Assembly: GCA_963719285.1 (NCBI GenBank)
Contig: CAVRBO010000004.1
Coordinates: 1 to 64,000 of the forward strand
Reading direction: 5' to 3'
Length of the DNA: 64,000 nucleotides
Source of the DNA: C-114 sp963719285
GTDB lineage: Bacteria > Chloroflexota > Limnocylindria > Limnocylindrales > CSP1-4
The notes under the pieces were generated by a model. That model made no database searches, had not been told where the DNA came from, and saw only the letters and a program-made list of their open reading frames with translations. Positions 14,800-23,345 of the stretch are shown here, one piece after another; position 1 is the stretch's first letter, and every line of letters begins with the position of its first letter. The position numbers and the translations under genes were made by a program.

Positions 14800-15987
14800 T
14801 CAGAATCGGCCGGCCGCGATCGGGGCGCCGGGTGCGGGGTCGTCGGTAGCGGGTCGGGCCGCCTCGGCGCCGGCCGTGGTTTGGGATCCGGCCGTCTCCA
14901 CGAGGGCGGCGCGGGTCGCGGCGATCGTCGTCTCGATGTCGGCGGCGGTCACGCCGTAGTGGGTCACCGCGCGCACCTGCCCGTGGGCGTAGTCGACCAT
15001 CACGACGCCGCGCGCCTTGAGGGCGGCCAGGAAGGCCGAGCGGTCGCGGGCCACCTTGAACAGGACGAAGTTCGTCCGGACGCGGTCCGGATCGAGGCGG
15101 CCGGGTGTCGGCTGGGCGTTGGCGCCGGGTGAGACGACCCCGTCCATGTCGGCCAGGGCCTCGGCGAGCCGACGCGCGTTGGCGTGGTCCTCGGCGAGGC
15201 GTTCGATCATGCCTGCCGGGCCGTCGCGCAGGGCGACCAGGCCGGCCGCCGCGAGGATCCCCACCTGGCGCATCCCCCCGCCCACGAGCTTGCGCCCTCG
15301 CCGCGCGCGCCAGATGAAGTCGCGCGAGCCCACGACCACCGAGCCGATCGGGCAGGCCAGGCCCTTCGACAGGCAGAAGGAGACGCTGTCCGCAGGCCCG
15401 GCCAGGTCGGTCGGCCGGACGCCCTGGGCCACGACCGCGTTCCAGAACCGGGCGCCGTCGACGTGGAGGGGCACGTCGCGTTCGTGGGCGACGATCGCCA
15501 CCTCCCGGGTGTAGGCCGGGCTCAGCGGGCGGCCCATCGTGTGCGCGTGGGTGTTCTCGATCGCGATGAGGCCGCTGATGGGCTCGTGCACGTCCGTCGG
15601 GTCGCGGAACGCGTCGCGGATCTTCATGACGTCGATCGTGCCGTCCGGCTCTTCCTGGATCGCCCGGATGCTCGTCCCGACGATGACCGCGTGGCCCGCG
15701 GCCTCGTCCATGACGATATGGCTTTCGATCCCTGCGATCGTCTCCTGGCCCCGCGCGAGGTGCGCGAGCTGGGCGACGATATTGCCCATCGCGCCGCTCG
15801 CGACGAACAGCCCTGCCTCCTTGCCGAGCAGCTCGGCGGCGCGTTCCTGGAGAGCGTGGACGGTCGGATCGTCGTCGAAGACATCGTCTCCGACCTCCGC
15901 GGCGGCCATCGCCCGGCGCATCTCGTCGGTCGGCCTGGTGACGGTGTCGGAGCGGAGATCGATGAACCCGCTCGGGTGGTCGGTCAT
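14800..15987 (-). CDS. ltaE: Low-specificity L-threonine aldolase
   Basis: This 395-residue PLP enzyme of fold type I cleaves threonine to glycine and acetaldehyde. It opens with FIDLRSDTVTRPTDEMRRAM and carries GDDVFDDDPTV, the substrate-side AIENTHAHTMGRPLS, LHVDGARFWNAVVAQGV, and the PLP lysine region SVSFCLSKGLACPIGSVVVG. The Ala/Pro-rich last 30 residues look like an unstructured tail. ATG 15987 has no ribosome-binding site but lies 8 bases after a TATACT -10 element, suggesting a leaderless message. Confidence 0.92.
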   Translation of the reverse strand: MTDHPSGFIDLRSDTVTRPTDEMRRAMAAAEVGDDVFDDDPTVHALQERAAELLGKEAGLFVASGAMGNIVAQLAHLARGQETIAGIESHIVMDEAAGHAVIVGTSIRAIQEEPDGTIDVMKIRDAFRDPTDVHEPISGLIAIENTHAHTMGRPLSPAYTREVAIVAHERDVPLHVDGARFWNAVVAQGVRPTDLAGPADSVSFCLSKGLACPIGSVVVGSRDFIWRARRGRKLVGGGMRQVGILAAAGLVALRDGPAGMIERLAEDHANARRLAEALADMDGVVSPGANAQPTPGRLDPDRVRTNFVLFKVARDRSAFLAALKARGVVMVDYAHGQVRAVTHYGVTAADIETTIAATRAALVETAGSQTTAGAEAARPATDDPAPGAPIAAGRF

Positions 15988-15995
15988 GGGCGGCG

Positions 15996-16001
15996 AGTAT
16001 A
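15996..16001 (-). promoter_or_regulatory. -10 element TATACT, leaderless start
   Basis: TATACT on the minus strand ends 8 bases before ATG 15987. Transcription would begin at or within a base or two of the start codon. No convincing -35 is seen. Confidence 0.45.
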
Positions 16002-16105
16002 GCGAGAGCCGGCTCGCCGGCCCTGCCGGGACCCCTCCGATGGACGCCTCGTGCGCGCGAGGGCGCGTCCGTCGTGCCGTGTTATCCTCCCCACTCGCCG
16101 TTCCC

Positions 16106-16182
16106 GGACCCGTGGTGTAGCGGCCCAACATGCCAGCCTGTCACGCTGGAGATCGCCGGTTCGAATCCGGTCGGGTCCGCCA
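16106..16182 (+). tRNA. tRNA-Asp (anticodon GTC)
   Basis: The acceptor stem is GGACCCG/CGGGTCC. The anticodon stem CCAGC/GCTGG holds loop CTGTCAC with anticodon GTC. The T-arm is GCCGG-TTCGAAT-CCGGT, the discriminator is G, and CCA is encoded at 16180-16182. A TATCCT hexamer at 16083-16088 is a likely -10 element. Confidence 0.95.
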
Positions 16183-16318
16183 TATCGCATCTCCCTACGC
16201 CCCGTCCGCCCGCCCGGACGGGGCGTTCTCTGTCCGCTCGATGTCCGTCTCTGGCACGCCCTGGGCCCTGCCTGCCAACGGGCGGATGAGGCGGCGAAAC
16301 GGGGCCTTCCGCGTCCGT

Positions 16319-16400
16319 TTGGCTCGCCCAGCGTGCAAGTCGGAGGGTGTAGATCGATTCCGGCCGACCCGATCCCCCGTTGGCACGCCCGGCGTGCCAG
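16319..16400. repeat. Second cluster of TTGGCACG-type palindromes
   Basis: A near-perfect copy at 16381-16399 has arms TGGCACGCC/GGCGTGCCA around a single C and is preceded by T. A degenerate copy lies at 16319-16338 (TTGGCTCGC/GCGTGCAA). These match the elements at 10885-11047. They lie in a 489-base gene-free stretch (16183-16671) downstream of tRNA-Asp. Nothing else is recognisable in that stretch. Confidence 0.55.
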
Positions 16401-16671
16401 GTGCTTTGCGGACTGCTCAATGCCGTTCACCAGGGCACTACGCGGCTCGCGCGAGCCATCCGGAGCAGCGAGACCCGGCCGAGCGCGCTCGTCGAACGTG
16501 GATCCCGAGCGTGCGACCCCGTTCCGGGGCCCGAGTCGCGTGTTCGAGCCGGTTAGTGCCGTCCCGGCGGGCATCGAGCAGCCAGACGGCGTCCCAGGGT
16601 GGATACCGCCCCCAGGCGAGGCACCAGGGAGGTCGAGCGAGCCGCAGCTCGTGCGCGGGATCCCGCCGTGG

Positions 16672-18987
16672 TCAGCCGCCGAGGTGGAGGAAGCGGAGGA
16701 CGTCCGGGCGATCGTCGGTCACGGGCTCCACGCCCGCAGCGTCCACGGCCTCCCAACCGCGGGCACGCAGGGCCGCGATCGTGGGCGCGTCGGTCGTCAT
16801 GACGACCCAGGCCGACGGCGAGGCACCTGCCAGCGCCTCCGCGTCGGTCGGAGCGTAGCGGCGCTGGAGCACGGTCGCGCCCAGCCTCCCTCCGGCCGCC
16901 CCGATCGCCGGGGCCAGGTCGTAGTAGCGGTTGGACACGTGGACGGCGATGAGGCCATCGGGCCGGACGACGCGTCGATCGTCGGTCAGTGCCTCGAGCG
17001 TGAGCAGGTGGGTCGGGATCGCGTCCGAAGAGAAGGCGTCGAGCACGAGCAGGTCGTACGACGCGTCCGACACCTGGCGGAGCGAGAAGCGCCCGTCGCC
17101 GAGCACGATGGTGGGCCGGCCGGGGGCGTCGGACAGGTAGGTGAAGTAGCGCGGATCTTGCGCGACGGCGATGACGAGCGGGTCGATCTCGAAGTAGGTC
17201 ATCGACTGGCCGGGTTGCTCATACGCCGCGAGCGTCCCCGACCCGAGCCCGACGAGCCCGACCGCGGCGCCCGGCCGGTCCGCGTCGAGGATCGCGAAGA
17301 CGTCTCCGATCGGGCCGGGCCGTGCGTAGTAGCCGGTCGGGACCCGGCGAAGCGCCGGGTCGGTGGACTGGGACCCGTGGACGGTCGTCCCATGCATGAG
17401 CACGCGCCAGGGATCGCCCGGGGCGCCCTCGATCACCTCGGTCACCCCGAAGAACGAGCGGGCGCTGACGAGCGTCCGGGTCGGGGTGATGTTCGGGATG
17501 ACGAGCACCGCGACGGCCAGGGTCAGGCCGGTGGCGGCCGCGAGGAAGCGCGGCGGCCCGCCGACGAGCAGGACCGCCGCTCCGACCCCGATCCAGCGCA
17601 GCGCGATGGGGAGCGCGATCGAGTGTTCGACGAGCATCGCCACGATGACGGCGATCGCGATCGCGAGGTATGGGCCGACGCGAGACGGCGCGCCGGCGAG
17701 GAACGGACCCAGGGCGAACCGGGGGCGGCGGGCCGTGGCGCTCACGGCGGACCCGAACGCGCCCCTGGGTACGGTCACCGCGAGCGCCACCAGCGCACCG
17801 GTCAGGAGGATCGGGTACTCCCAGACTCCCGGGAAGACGATCGGCGCCACGAGCGCGACGAACGCCCCGCCGAGCACGCCACCCACCGACTGGACGAGGT
17901 AGAACTCGGTCAGCTGGCCGGCGCCCGGACGATCCCCGGCCAGCCGCCCGTGGAGGGCGACCGCGACGATCGCGAGGCAGCCCCATTCGAGGCCGATGAG
18001 CACGAGCAAGGGCCAGCCGCCGGCGGAGCCGAACGGGACCCAGAGGAGGGTGACCGCGGCCGGCGCGAGGGTGACCGCCAGGGGCACGAGACGCCGGCCG
18101 CGGGCGGAGAACGCCACGATGAACGAGCTCAGATAGAGGGCGAGCGGGCCCACCCATAGGAGCGGCGCGGAGATGAGGTCGGTCGCGATGAACGTCGTGA
18201 CGGCCGCCAGCAGCCCCGAAGGTACGGCGGCCAGCAGGATCCATCGCCCGCGGCGACCCCACTCGATCGGCGCGTCCGGTGTCGGGTCGACCGCGCCCGC
18301 TTCGACCACGCCCGCCTCGACCACGCTCGTGGAGGCCGGAGTCGCGGAGGCCGCGCTACGGGAGGTCTCGCCGGGCACCGCCGACTCCGCCCGCCCCTGC
18401 CGCACGACCGATCGGGCCGCCGAGGCGACGAGCGCCAGGCACAGGACGGCGAACCCGGCCGCCCACGCCGTCCGCTGATCGGCCAGCCCGAACCGCGGGC
18501 CGATGAGGAACGGGTAGGCCAGCAGGGCCAGGAGGGAGCCGCCGTTCGAGAGCGCGTACAACCAGTACGGGTCGGCGCCCGGGCCGCCTCGCCACCTGGC
18601 GAACCAGGCCGACACGAGCGGCGTCGTCGCGGTGAGGATGAGTACCGGCGGACCGACCGTCAGGGCGAGGATCCGCAGCACGTCGATCGAGGCAGGGAGA
18701 CCGGTCGGCTGGATGTCGGCCGTGCGAAGCGACGCGACGAGGAGCCAGGCCAGGGCCGCGAGGGCGAGGCCGACATGCACGATCGCGCCGCGGCGCGGCC
18801 CCAGCCAGACGACGGAGGCGTGCCCGTACAGGTACCCGAGCAGCAGGACGGCCTGGAAGAACACGAGCACGGTCGCCCAGGTCGCCGGTGCGCCGCCGAA
18901 CGCGGGCAGCACCAGCTGGCCGACGAGCGGTTCGATCCAGAAGAGCAGGAACGCGGACCAGCCGATGGTCAGGGCGAAGACGGGCAT
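16672..18987 (-). CDS. Membrane-fused spermidine-synthase-like protein
   Basis: This 771-residue protein has about a dozen hydrophobic segments over residues 1-500 (for example ALTIGWSAFLLFWIEPLVGQ and VLLLGYLYGHASVVWLG). A soluble Rossmann methyltransferase-like domain then carries AVGLVGLGSGTLAAY, FEIDPLVIAVAQDPRYFTYL, VLGDGRFSLRQ, DLLVLDAFSSDAIPTHLLT and GLIAVHVSNRYY. It belongs to the fused transporter/spermidine-synthase family, which often lacks proven polyamine aminopropyltransferase activity. Substrate and direction are unknown. It lies 31 bases downstream of a glycosyltransferase. Confidence 0.88.
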   Translation of the reverse strand: MPVFALTIGWSAFLLFWIEPLVGQLVLPAFGGAPATWATVLVFFQAVLLLGYLYGHASVVWLGPRRGAIVHVGLALAALAWLLVASLRTADIQPTGLPASIDVLRILALTVGPPVLILTATTPLVSAWFARWRGGPGADPYWLYALSNGGSLLALLAYPFLIGPRFGLADQRTAWAAGFAVLCLALVASAARSVVRQGRAESAVPGETSRSAASATPASTSVVEAGVVEAGAVDPTPDAPIEWGRRGRWILLAAVPSGLLAAVTTFIATDLISAPLLWVGPLALYLSSFIVAFSARGRRLVPLAVTLAPAAVTLLWVPFGSAGGWPLLVLIGLEWGCLAIVAVALHGRLAGDRPGAGQLTEFYLVQSVGGVLGGAFVALVAPIVFPGVWEYPILLTGALVALAVTVPRGAFGSAVSATARRPRFALGPFLAGAPSRVGPYLAIAIAVIVAMLVEHSIALPIALRWIGVGAAVLLVGGPPRFLAAATGLTLAVAVLVIPNITPTRTLVSARSFFGVTEVIEGAPGDPWRVLMHGTTVHGSQSTDPALRRVPTGYYARPGPIGDVFAILDADRPGAAVGLVGLGSGTLAAYEQPGQSMTYFEIDPLVIAVAQDPRYFTYLSDAPGRPTIVLGDGRFSLRQVSDASYDLLVLDAFSSDAIPTHLLTLEALTDDRRVVRPDGLIAVHVSNRYYDLAPAIGAAGGRLGATVLQRRYAPTDAEALAGASPSAWVVMTTDAPTIAALRARGWEAVDAAGVEPVTDDRPDVLRFLHLGG

Positions 18988-19018
18988 CGCTCCGATCGTG
19001 GCGGCCGCCCTGCGAGCG

Positions 19019-19981
19019 TCAAGTGGGAAGATCGGGTCGATCGAGCGGAGCGACGCCGGCGAGCCCGTCCGGCGCCGGCGTCATCCGCGGCCGCGACGAC
19101 CCCGCCCAGATGAGCGGCACGATCGCGACGAGCGTCGACAGTGCCGTGAACCAGAGCGTCGGCAGGGCCACGACGATCGCCACGACCAGCATCGGCTCCC
19201 CGATCCGCGCCTCGAGCCGACCGGCGACGATCGCCAGGATCAGCCCCGCGGCCGCCCGGACGATGTACGGGATGGGCACGAACGACGACGCGTCGCCCGG
19301 CCCCCGCGCGCGGAGGATGTCGACGAAGTCGGCCCACGCGCCGGGCGCGAGCGCGACACTCACGACGAGGATGGCGAGCCCGGCCAGCGAGGCGATCGCC
19401 GCGTCCCGCCATCGGCCGCGGGCCGCCAGGTAGACGATGCCCAGCCCGGGCGCGATCTTGATCGCGGCACCGATCGCGAACAGCGCAGGCCAGCGCCGGA
19501 TCGCCAGGACGACGAGCACCGCCAGTACGAGGTGCACGTTCCGGAACCCGAGCTCGGTCGCGACCGGCACGTACGCGACAAGGGCGAGCGCGACCAGCGG
19601 CCGGCCCCGGGCGAGGCCGATCAGGCAGGCGACGAGCAGAACCGTCCACGCCCAGCTGAACGCCTCCGACCCCACGACGGCCGCGATGGGCGCGACCACC
19701 TGCGCGACGACCGGCGGATACCAGTACGCGAACGGGGTGACGGATGTCGCGGTCGGGTCGTACAGGGACTGGCCGTCGAGCAGTCGCCGGCCGGCAAGCC
19801 AGTAGGCGTGCTCGTCGTTCGGCAGGGCCCATCGGCTCGACGCCACGACGATGAGAAGGATCGCCCCCAGCGTCGCCAGCAGGATCAACCCGAGAGGCGG
19901 GAGCGCCATCCGCCCGAGCGGCATCGGCTCGGCCATGAGGCGGCGGAGGGTGGGCGCCAGCGGGGCCCGGGTGCCCGTCAC
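19019..19981 (-). CDS. GT87-like membrane glycosyltransferase
   Basis: This 320-residue polytopic protein has about eight membrane segments and the catalytic-loop pattern WALPNDEHAYWLAGRRLLDG followed by YDPTATSVTPFAYWYPP, plus ELGFRNVHLVLAVLVVLAIR and IKIAPGLGIVYL. That is typical of GT-C glycosyltransferases of the DUF2029/GT87 type, which use polyprenyl-phosphate mannose for cell-envelope glycans. The Asp in PNDEH is the probable catalytic residue. GTG 19981 sits 6 bases after TAGCAT, again a leaderless arrangement. Confidence 0.8.
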   Translation of the reverse strand: MTGTRAPLAPTLRRLMAEPMPLGRMALPPLGLILLATLGAILLIVVASSRWALPNDEHAYWLAGRRLLDGQSLYDPTATSVTPFAYWYPPVVAQVVAPIAAVVGSEAFSWAWTVLLVACLIGLARGRPLVALALVAYVPVATELGFRNVHLVLAVLVVLAIRRWPALFAIGAAIKIAPGLGIVYLAARGRWRDAAIASLAGLAILVVSVALAPGAWADFVDILRARGPGDASSFVPIPYIVRAAAGLILAIVAGRLEARIGEPMLVVAIVVALPTLWFTALSTLVAIVPLIWAGSSRPRMTPAPDGLAGVAPLDRPDLPT

Positions 19982-20076
19982 CGCCCGATGCTAGCAGGTG
20001 GTCGGCAGGGCGCCAGCGCGCCGTCGGGCGGGGTCGCGGGGAGCGTGGGCCCGTCCCGTGTCACAATCGAGCGACC

Positions 20077-21741
20077 GTGCGACGCCTCCCGACGCCGCTC
20101 TTCGCGCTCATCGTGGGCATCGCCGTCGTCTCGCTGCTGGCGTTCGCCGTGCTCGGCGGTCCGGCGGCGACGCCGGGAGCCATCCCCTCGACGCCGGGCG
20201 GCGCGACCCCTTCGGCTTCGTCGGTGGCGGTCGCCGGCTCCTCCGATGCGGGTTCGCCGAGCCCCTCGCCCTCCGAAGGGTCGTCCTCGCCCGGAGCCGA
20301 CCCGCCGCCGAGCGTCCCGAACGGTCCGGCCGCGGCCGTCGCGTTCGTCCCGGTCGTCGACTTCCGATCGACGGTCCTTGGGGTCGGTGTCGCCGACATC
20401 GCGGCCGTCGTGGCCGGGACGGACAAGCGCTGGACGCGGATCGAGATCGTAGGTTCAGATGCCGCCGGGATCGTCGCCGCCCTCGCCCAACGCGGCGTCA
20501 CCGGCATCGAGAACGAGAAGATCGTCCGCGCGTCCAGTCCCACGGCCCTGGCCCGCGATCTCGCCAAGGACTCCAAGCGGATCGCGTTCCTGCGCGCGTC
20601 CCAGGTGACGCCGGCCGTGCGCGCGATCGCGTGGGCCGGGCGAGACCTGTTCGGCGTGGACCGGGTCAGGACCACCGCCGGCTGGAAGCTCTACGCGACC
20701 CTCGCCCGCGACTCGAAGGCGTTCGACCCGGGGGCGACATGGACGATCGCGGCCGGCGGCGACATCCTCCTCGACCGGGGGGTCTACAAGCAGGTCAAGA
20801 TCCTGGGCAAGGGGGCCGACTTCCCGTTCGACGGCGGTACGGCCGACATCGTGAGTCGCCACTGCTGCTCGTCGTTCGACTGGCCGGTACCCGTCGCCAA
20901 GCGGACCGGTCACGCCGGCGCGGTGAGGCATCTCCTGAGCGGCGCGGACATCGCGGTCGCGAACTTCGAGAACCCAGCCCCGGATGTCCCCCACTACCAC
21001 ACGCAGGGGACCACGTTCTCGGCGGATCCCAAGTTGATCTCCGGTCTCAAGAACGCGGGGATCGATGTCGTGTCCATCGCCAACAACCACATCGGCGACG
21101 CCGGCAGGGCGGGCATCCTCCAGACGGTCGCGAACCTCGACAGGTACGGCATCAAGCACGCGGGCGCCGGCAAGAACAACGCCGCGGCGCACAAGCCGGC
21201 GATCCTCACGGTCGGCAAGGTGAAGATCGCGATCCTCGCCTACGACACGATCGCCAAGTACTACACGGCCGGGGTGTCGACCCCCGGTTCGGCCCGGCTC
21301 ACAGCGGCGGGGGTCAAGGCCGACGTCGCCGCCGCCCGCGCGGCCGGCGCCGATCTCGTCATCGTCTACCCGCACTGGGGCACCGAGTACGACCCGACGC
21401 CGTTCCCCGCCCAGCAGGCGCTGGCCCGCGCGGTCATCGACGCCGGAGCCGACATGATCATCGGCAACCACGCCCACTGGGTCGGCGCGATGGAGGTCTA
21501 CAAGGGCCACCCGATCTGGTATGCGCTCGGCAACTTCGTGTTCGATCAGGTCTGGTCCGAGCCGACCGAGGAGGGCCTCATCCTCGAGCTGACGTTCAGT
21601 GGCTCGAAGCTCGTCCAGGCCCGGATGCATCCGACACTCATCCTCGACCAGGCCCAACCGAACTTCCTCGACCCGGCAGGTGACGGGAAGGTCGTCCTCG
21701 GCCAGCTCTACGACGCCTCGAAGGGTCTGCTCCCCTGGTGA
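20077..21741 (+). CDS. CapA family protein
   Basis: This 554-residue protein has an N-terminal membrane anchor or signal (LFALIVGIAVVSLLAFAVLG) and a Ser/Pro-rich linker to residue 90. A first domain runs to about 210. A CapA/PgsA metallophosphatase-like domain follows from TWTIAAGGDILLDRGVYKQV, with VSIANNHIGDAGRAGILQTV, VIVYPHWGTEYDPTP, MIIGNHAHWVGAMEVYKGHP and IWYALGNFVFDQVW. CapA proteins support capsule or poly-gamma-glutamate export, and no capBC genes are present here. GTG 20077 lies 9 bases after CACAAT. Confidence 0.9.
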   Translation: MRRLPTPLFALIVGIAVVSLLAFAVLGGPAATPGAIPSTPGGATPSASSVAVAGSSDAGSPSPSPSEGSSSPGADPPPSVPNGPAAAVAFVPVVDFRSTVLGVGVADIAAVVAGTDKRWTRIEIVGSDAAGIVAALAQRGVTGIENEKIVRASSPTALARDLAKDSKRIAFLRASQVTPAVRAIAWAGRDLFGVDRVRTTAGWKLYATLARDSKAFDPGATWTIAAGGDILLDRGVYKQVKILGKGADFPFDGGTADIVSRHCCSSFDWPVPVAKRTGHAGAVRHLLSGADIAVANFENPAPDVPHYHTQGTTFSADPKLISGLKNAGIDVVSIANNHIGDAGRAGILQTVANLDRYGIKHAGAGKNNAAAHKPAILTVGKVKIAILAYDTIAKYYTAGVSTPGSARLTAAGVKADVAAARAAGADLVIVYPHWGTEYDPTPFPAQQALARAVIDAGADMIIGNHAHWVGAMEVYKGHPIWYALGNFVFDQVWSEPTEEGLILELTFSGSKLVQARMHPTLILDQAQPNFLDPAGDGKVVLGQLYDASKGLLPW

Positions 21742-21755
21742 GCTGAGCCGGGTCG

Positions 21756-22568
21756 TCAGTCGACCGTCGGGGGCCCCGCTTCGATGCGCCTTCGGAGCGA
21801 CTCGACCGTCGGGCTTTCCCAGTCGCCGTCGATCCACCAGGTCGCGCCCGCATCCGCGAAGGGCCGTACGGCCGCCGACGCGATGCCCGGATCCGGAGGC
21901 GTGCGACCCTGCACGACCACCTCGAAGGGCCGGCTGGCCAGGGCCCGGTCGCGCTCTCGAGTCACGTAATCGACGATGGCCCGGACCTCTGCCGGATCCG
22001 TGACCTGGGTCACGATGCCGTCGTAGCGCAGGGTGCGCCGCATCGACCGTTCGTGCGGCCACGCACCCACGACCCAGATCGGGATCCGCGGTCGCTGGAT
22101 GGGCGCGGGCCTGAAGGTCATCGGCCCGAACCGGTAGTGGCGTCCCTCGAAACCGAAGGGCTCGCCGGACCACAGGCCAGTGACGATGTCCAGCGACTCG
22201 TCGAGCAACTCCGCCCGGACGCGGGCGTCGGTCGGCTCCCCGACGTTCCCGAATGCGGCGTCGTCGAGTGCGCCCAGCCCGACCGGGAGGATCGCTCGGC
22301 CGTTGGACAGGTGGTCGAGGGTCATCGTCTCTCGGGCGAGCTTCCAGGGCCGGCGACGGGAGGGCGGTGTGACGATCGCGCCGAGCCGGACGTGTTCCGT
22401 GCGCATCGCCATGGCCGCCATCACGACCCATGGATCGAAGGCATCGGTCGAACCGATCGAGATGCCGTCCCAGGTGAAGACGCCATCCCAGCCGGCCGCC
22501 TCGGCGTCGGCCGCAAGGTCCGCGGCGTCCCTGGGCCCGCCGGTCGTCACGATGAAGCCGGACTTCAT
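21756..22568 (-). CDS. LLM-class flavin-dependent oxidoreductase
   Basis: This 270-residue luciferase-like barrel begins MKSGFIVTTGGPRDAADLAA. It contains WVVMAAMAMRTEHVRLGAIV, TPPSRRRPWKLARETMTLDH, LPVGLGALDDAAFGNVGEP and IPIWVVGAWPHERSMRRTLR, the F420- or FMN-dependent LLM pattern. The cofactor cannot be decided from sequence alone. It is shorter than the usual 300-350 residues but complete. It converges with CapA, with a 14-base gap. Confidence 0.85.
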   Translation of the reverse strand: MKSGFIVTTGGPRDAADLAADAEAAGWDGVFTWDGISIGSTDAFDPWVVMAAMAMRTEHVRLGAIVTPPSRRRPWKLARETMTLDHLSNGRAILPVGLGALDDAAFGNVGEPTDARVRAELLDESLDIVTGLWSGEPFGFEGRHYRFGPMTFRPAPIQRPRIPIWVVGAWPHERSMRRTLRYDGIVTQVTDPAEVRAIVDYVTRERDRALASRPFEVVVQGRTPPDPGIASAAVRPFADAGATWWIDGDWESPTVESLRRRIEAGPPTVD

Positions 22569-22585
22569 GTCGCTGCGTCCTCACC

Positions 22586-22621
22586 AAAAGAGGCGACGAG
22601 CCCGGATGGACTCGTCGCCTC
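22586..22621 (-). terminator. Intrinsic terminator of the pilin gene
   Basis: A perfect 11-pair stem (GAGGCGACGAG with CTCGTCGCCTC) has a 10-base loop and is followed on the minus strand by TTTT. It lies 35 bases after the pilin stop at 22656. Confidence 0.75.
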
Positions 22622-22655
22622 GCTCAGGTGCGGCGGGGGGACCCGCCGAGCGGTC

Positions 22656-23199
22656 CTAGTGGCCGCCGCCGTGGCCGCCGCCGTTGCCGCCGCCGCCGTT
22701 GCCGCCGCCGCCGTTGCCGCCGCCGCCGTTGCCGCCGCCGCCGTTGCCGCCGCCGCCGTTGCCGCCGCCGCCGTTGCCGCCGCCGCCGTTGCCGCCGCCG
22801 CCGTTGCCGCCGCCGCCGTTGCCGCCGCCGCCGTTGCCGCCGCCGCCGTTGCCGCCGCCGCCGTTGCCGCCGCCGCCGTTGCCGCCGCCGCCGTTGCCGC
22901 CGCCGCCGTTGCCGCCGCCGCCGTTGCCGCCGCCGCCGTTGCCGCCGCCGCCGTTGCCGCCGCCGTTGTTCGCCGCCGTTATTGCCGCCGTTGTTCCCCC
23001 CGTTGTTCCCCCCGTTATTGCCCCCGTTGTTCCCGTTGTTGACCAGGCCCGGGATGGCGATCTTCGTCCCGACGTTGCTCAGTCCCGCCTGGATGTGCCC
23101 ACCCAGGAACAAGAGGCTGCCGATCGCCACTGCCGCGATGAGAGAGAGGATGAGTGCATATTCGACGAGGCCCTGTCCCCGTCCGGATCTCCTTGCCAT
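22656..23199 (-). CDS. Flp-type pilin with Asn-Gly repeat tail (frameshifted)
   Basis: The N-terminal 45 residues form a Flp/Fap-type pilin: GQGLVEYALILSLIAAVAIG, with the Gly-Leu-Val-Glu-Tyr processing region and hydrophobic helix. AGGAGA precedes ATG 23199. The tail reads NNGG repeats and then, as sequenced, shifts at an extra C (22971) into Gln-Arg repeats. Without that base, 18 copies of Asn-Gly-Gly-Gly-Gly follow and the frame ends NGGGHGGGH at TAG 22656-22658, giving about 180 residues. The clean ending argues that this is the true frame. No other tad/flp genes are nearby. Confidence 0.75.
22683..22967. repeat. 15-bp tandem array, about 18 perfect copies
   Basis: The unit GTTGCCGCCGCCGCC (plus strand) begins at 22683 and recurs every 15 bases to 22953, with no substitutions seen across 18 full copies. 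It encodes Asn-Gly4 in the pilin frame on the minus strand. Because the unit is a multiple of three, copy-number change alters tail length without changing frame. Confidence 0.9.
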
Positions 23200-23345
23200 T
23201 GGACTCTCCTGGTACGAATGGATGAATGCGGATAGCCCGATAGTACGGCCCGGAGACCTGGGATTGATTGTCCGACGGCAAGGAAGCGGTGCGCGAAGGC
23301 ACAGGGGCCCTGATCAGACCGCGCGCGGACGGAGGACCGCCCGTC

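Noticed and set aside
22683..22967. CRISPR-like array
   Set aside because: Units are 15 bp, contiguous and without spacers, so this is a coding tandem repeat.
22628..23235. Long plus-strand frames across the repeat array (Pro/Leu-, Arg/Cys- and Val/Ala-rich)
   Set aside because: They are translations of the 15-bp tandem repeat in other frames. The minus-strand pilin with promoter-proximal signal, ribosome-binding site and terminator explains the region.
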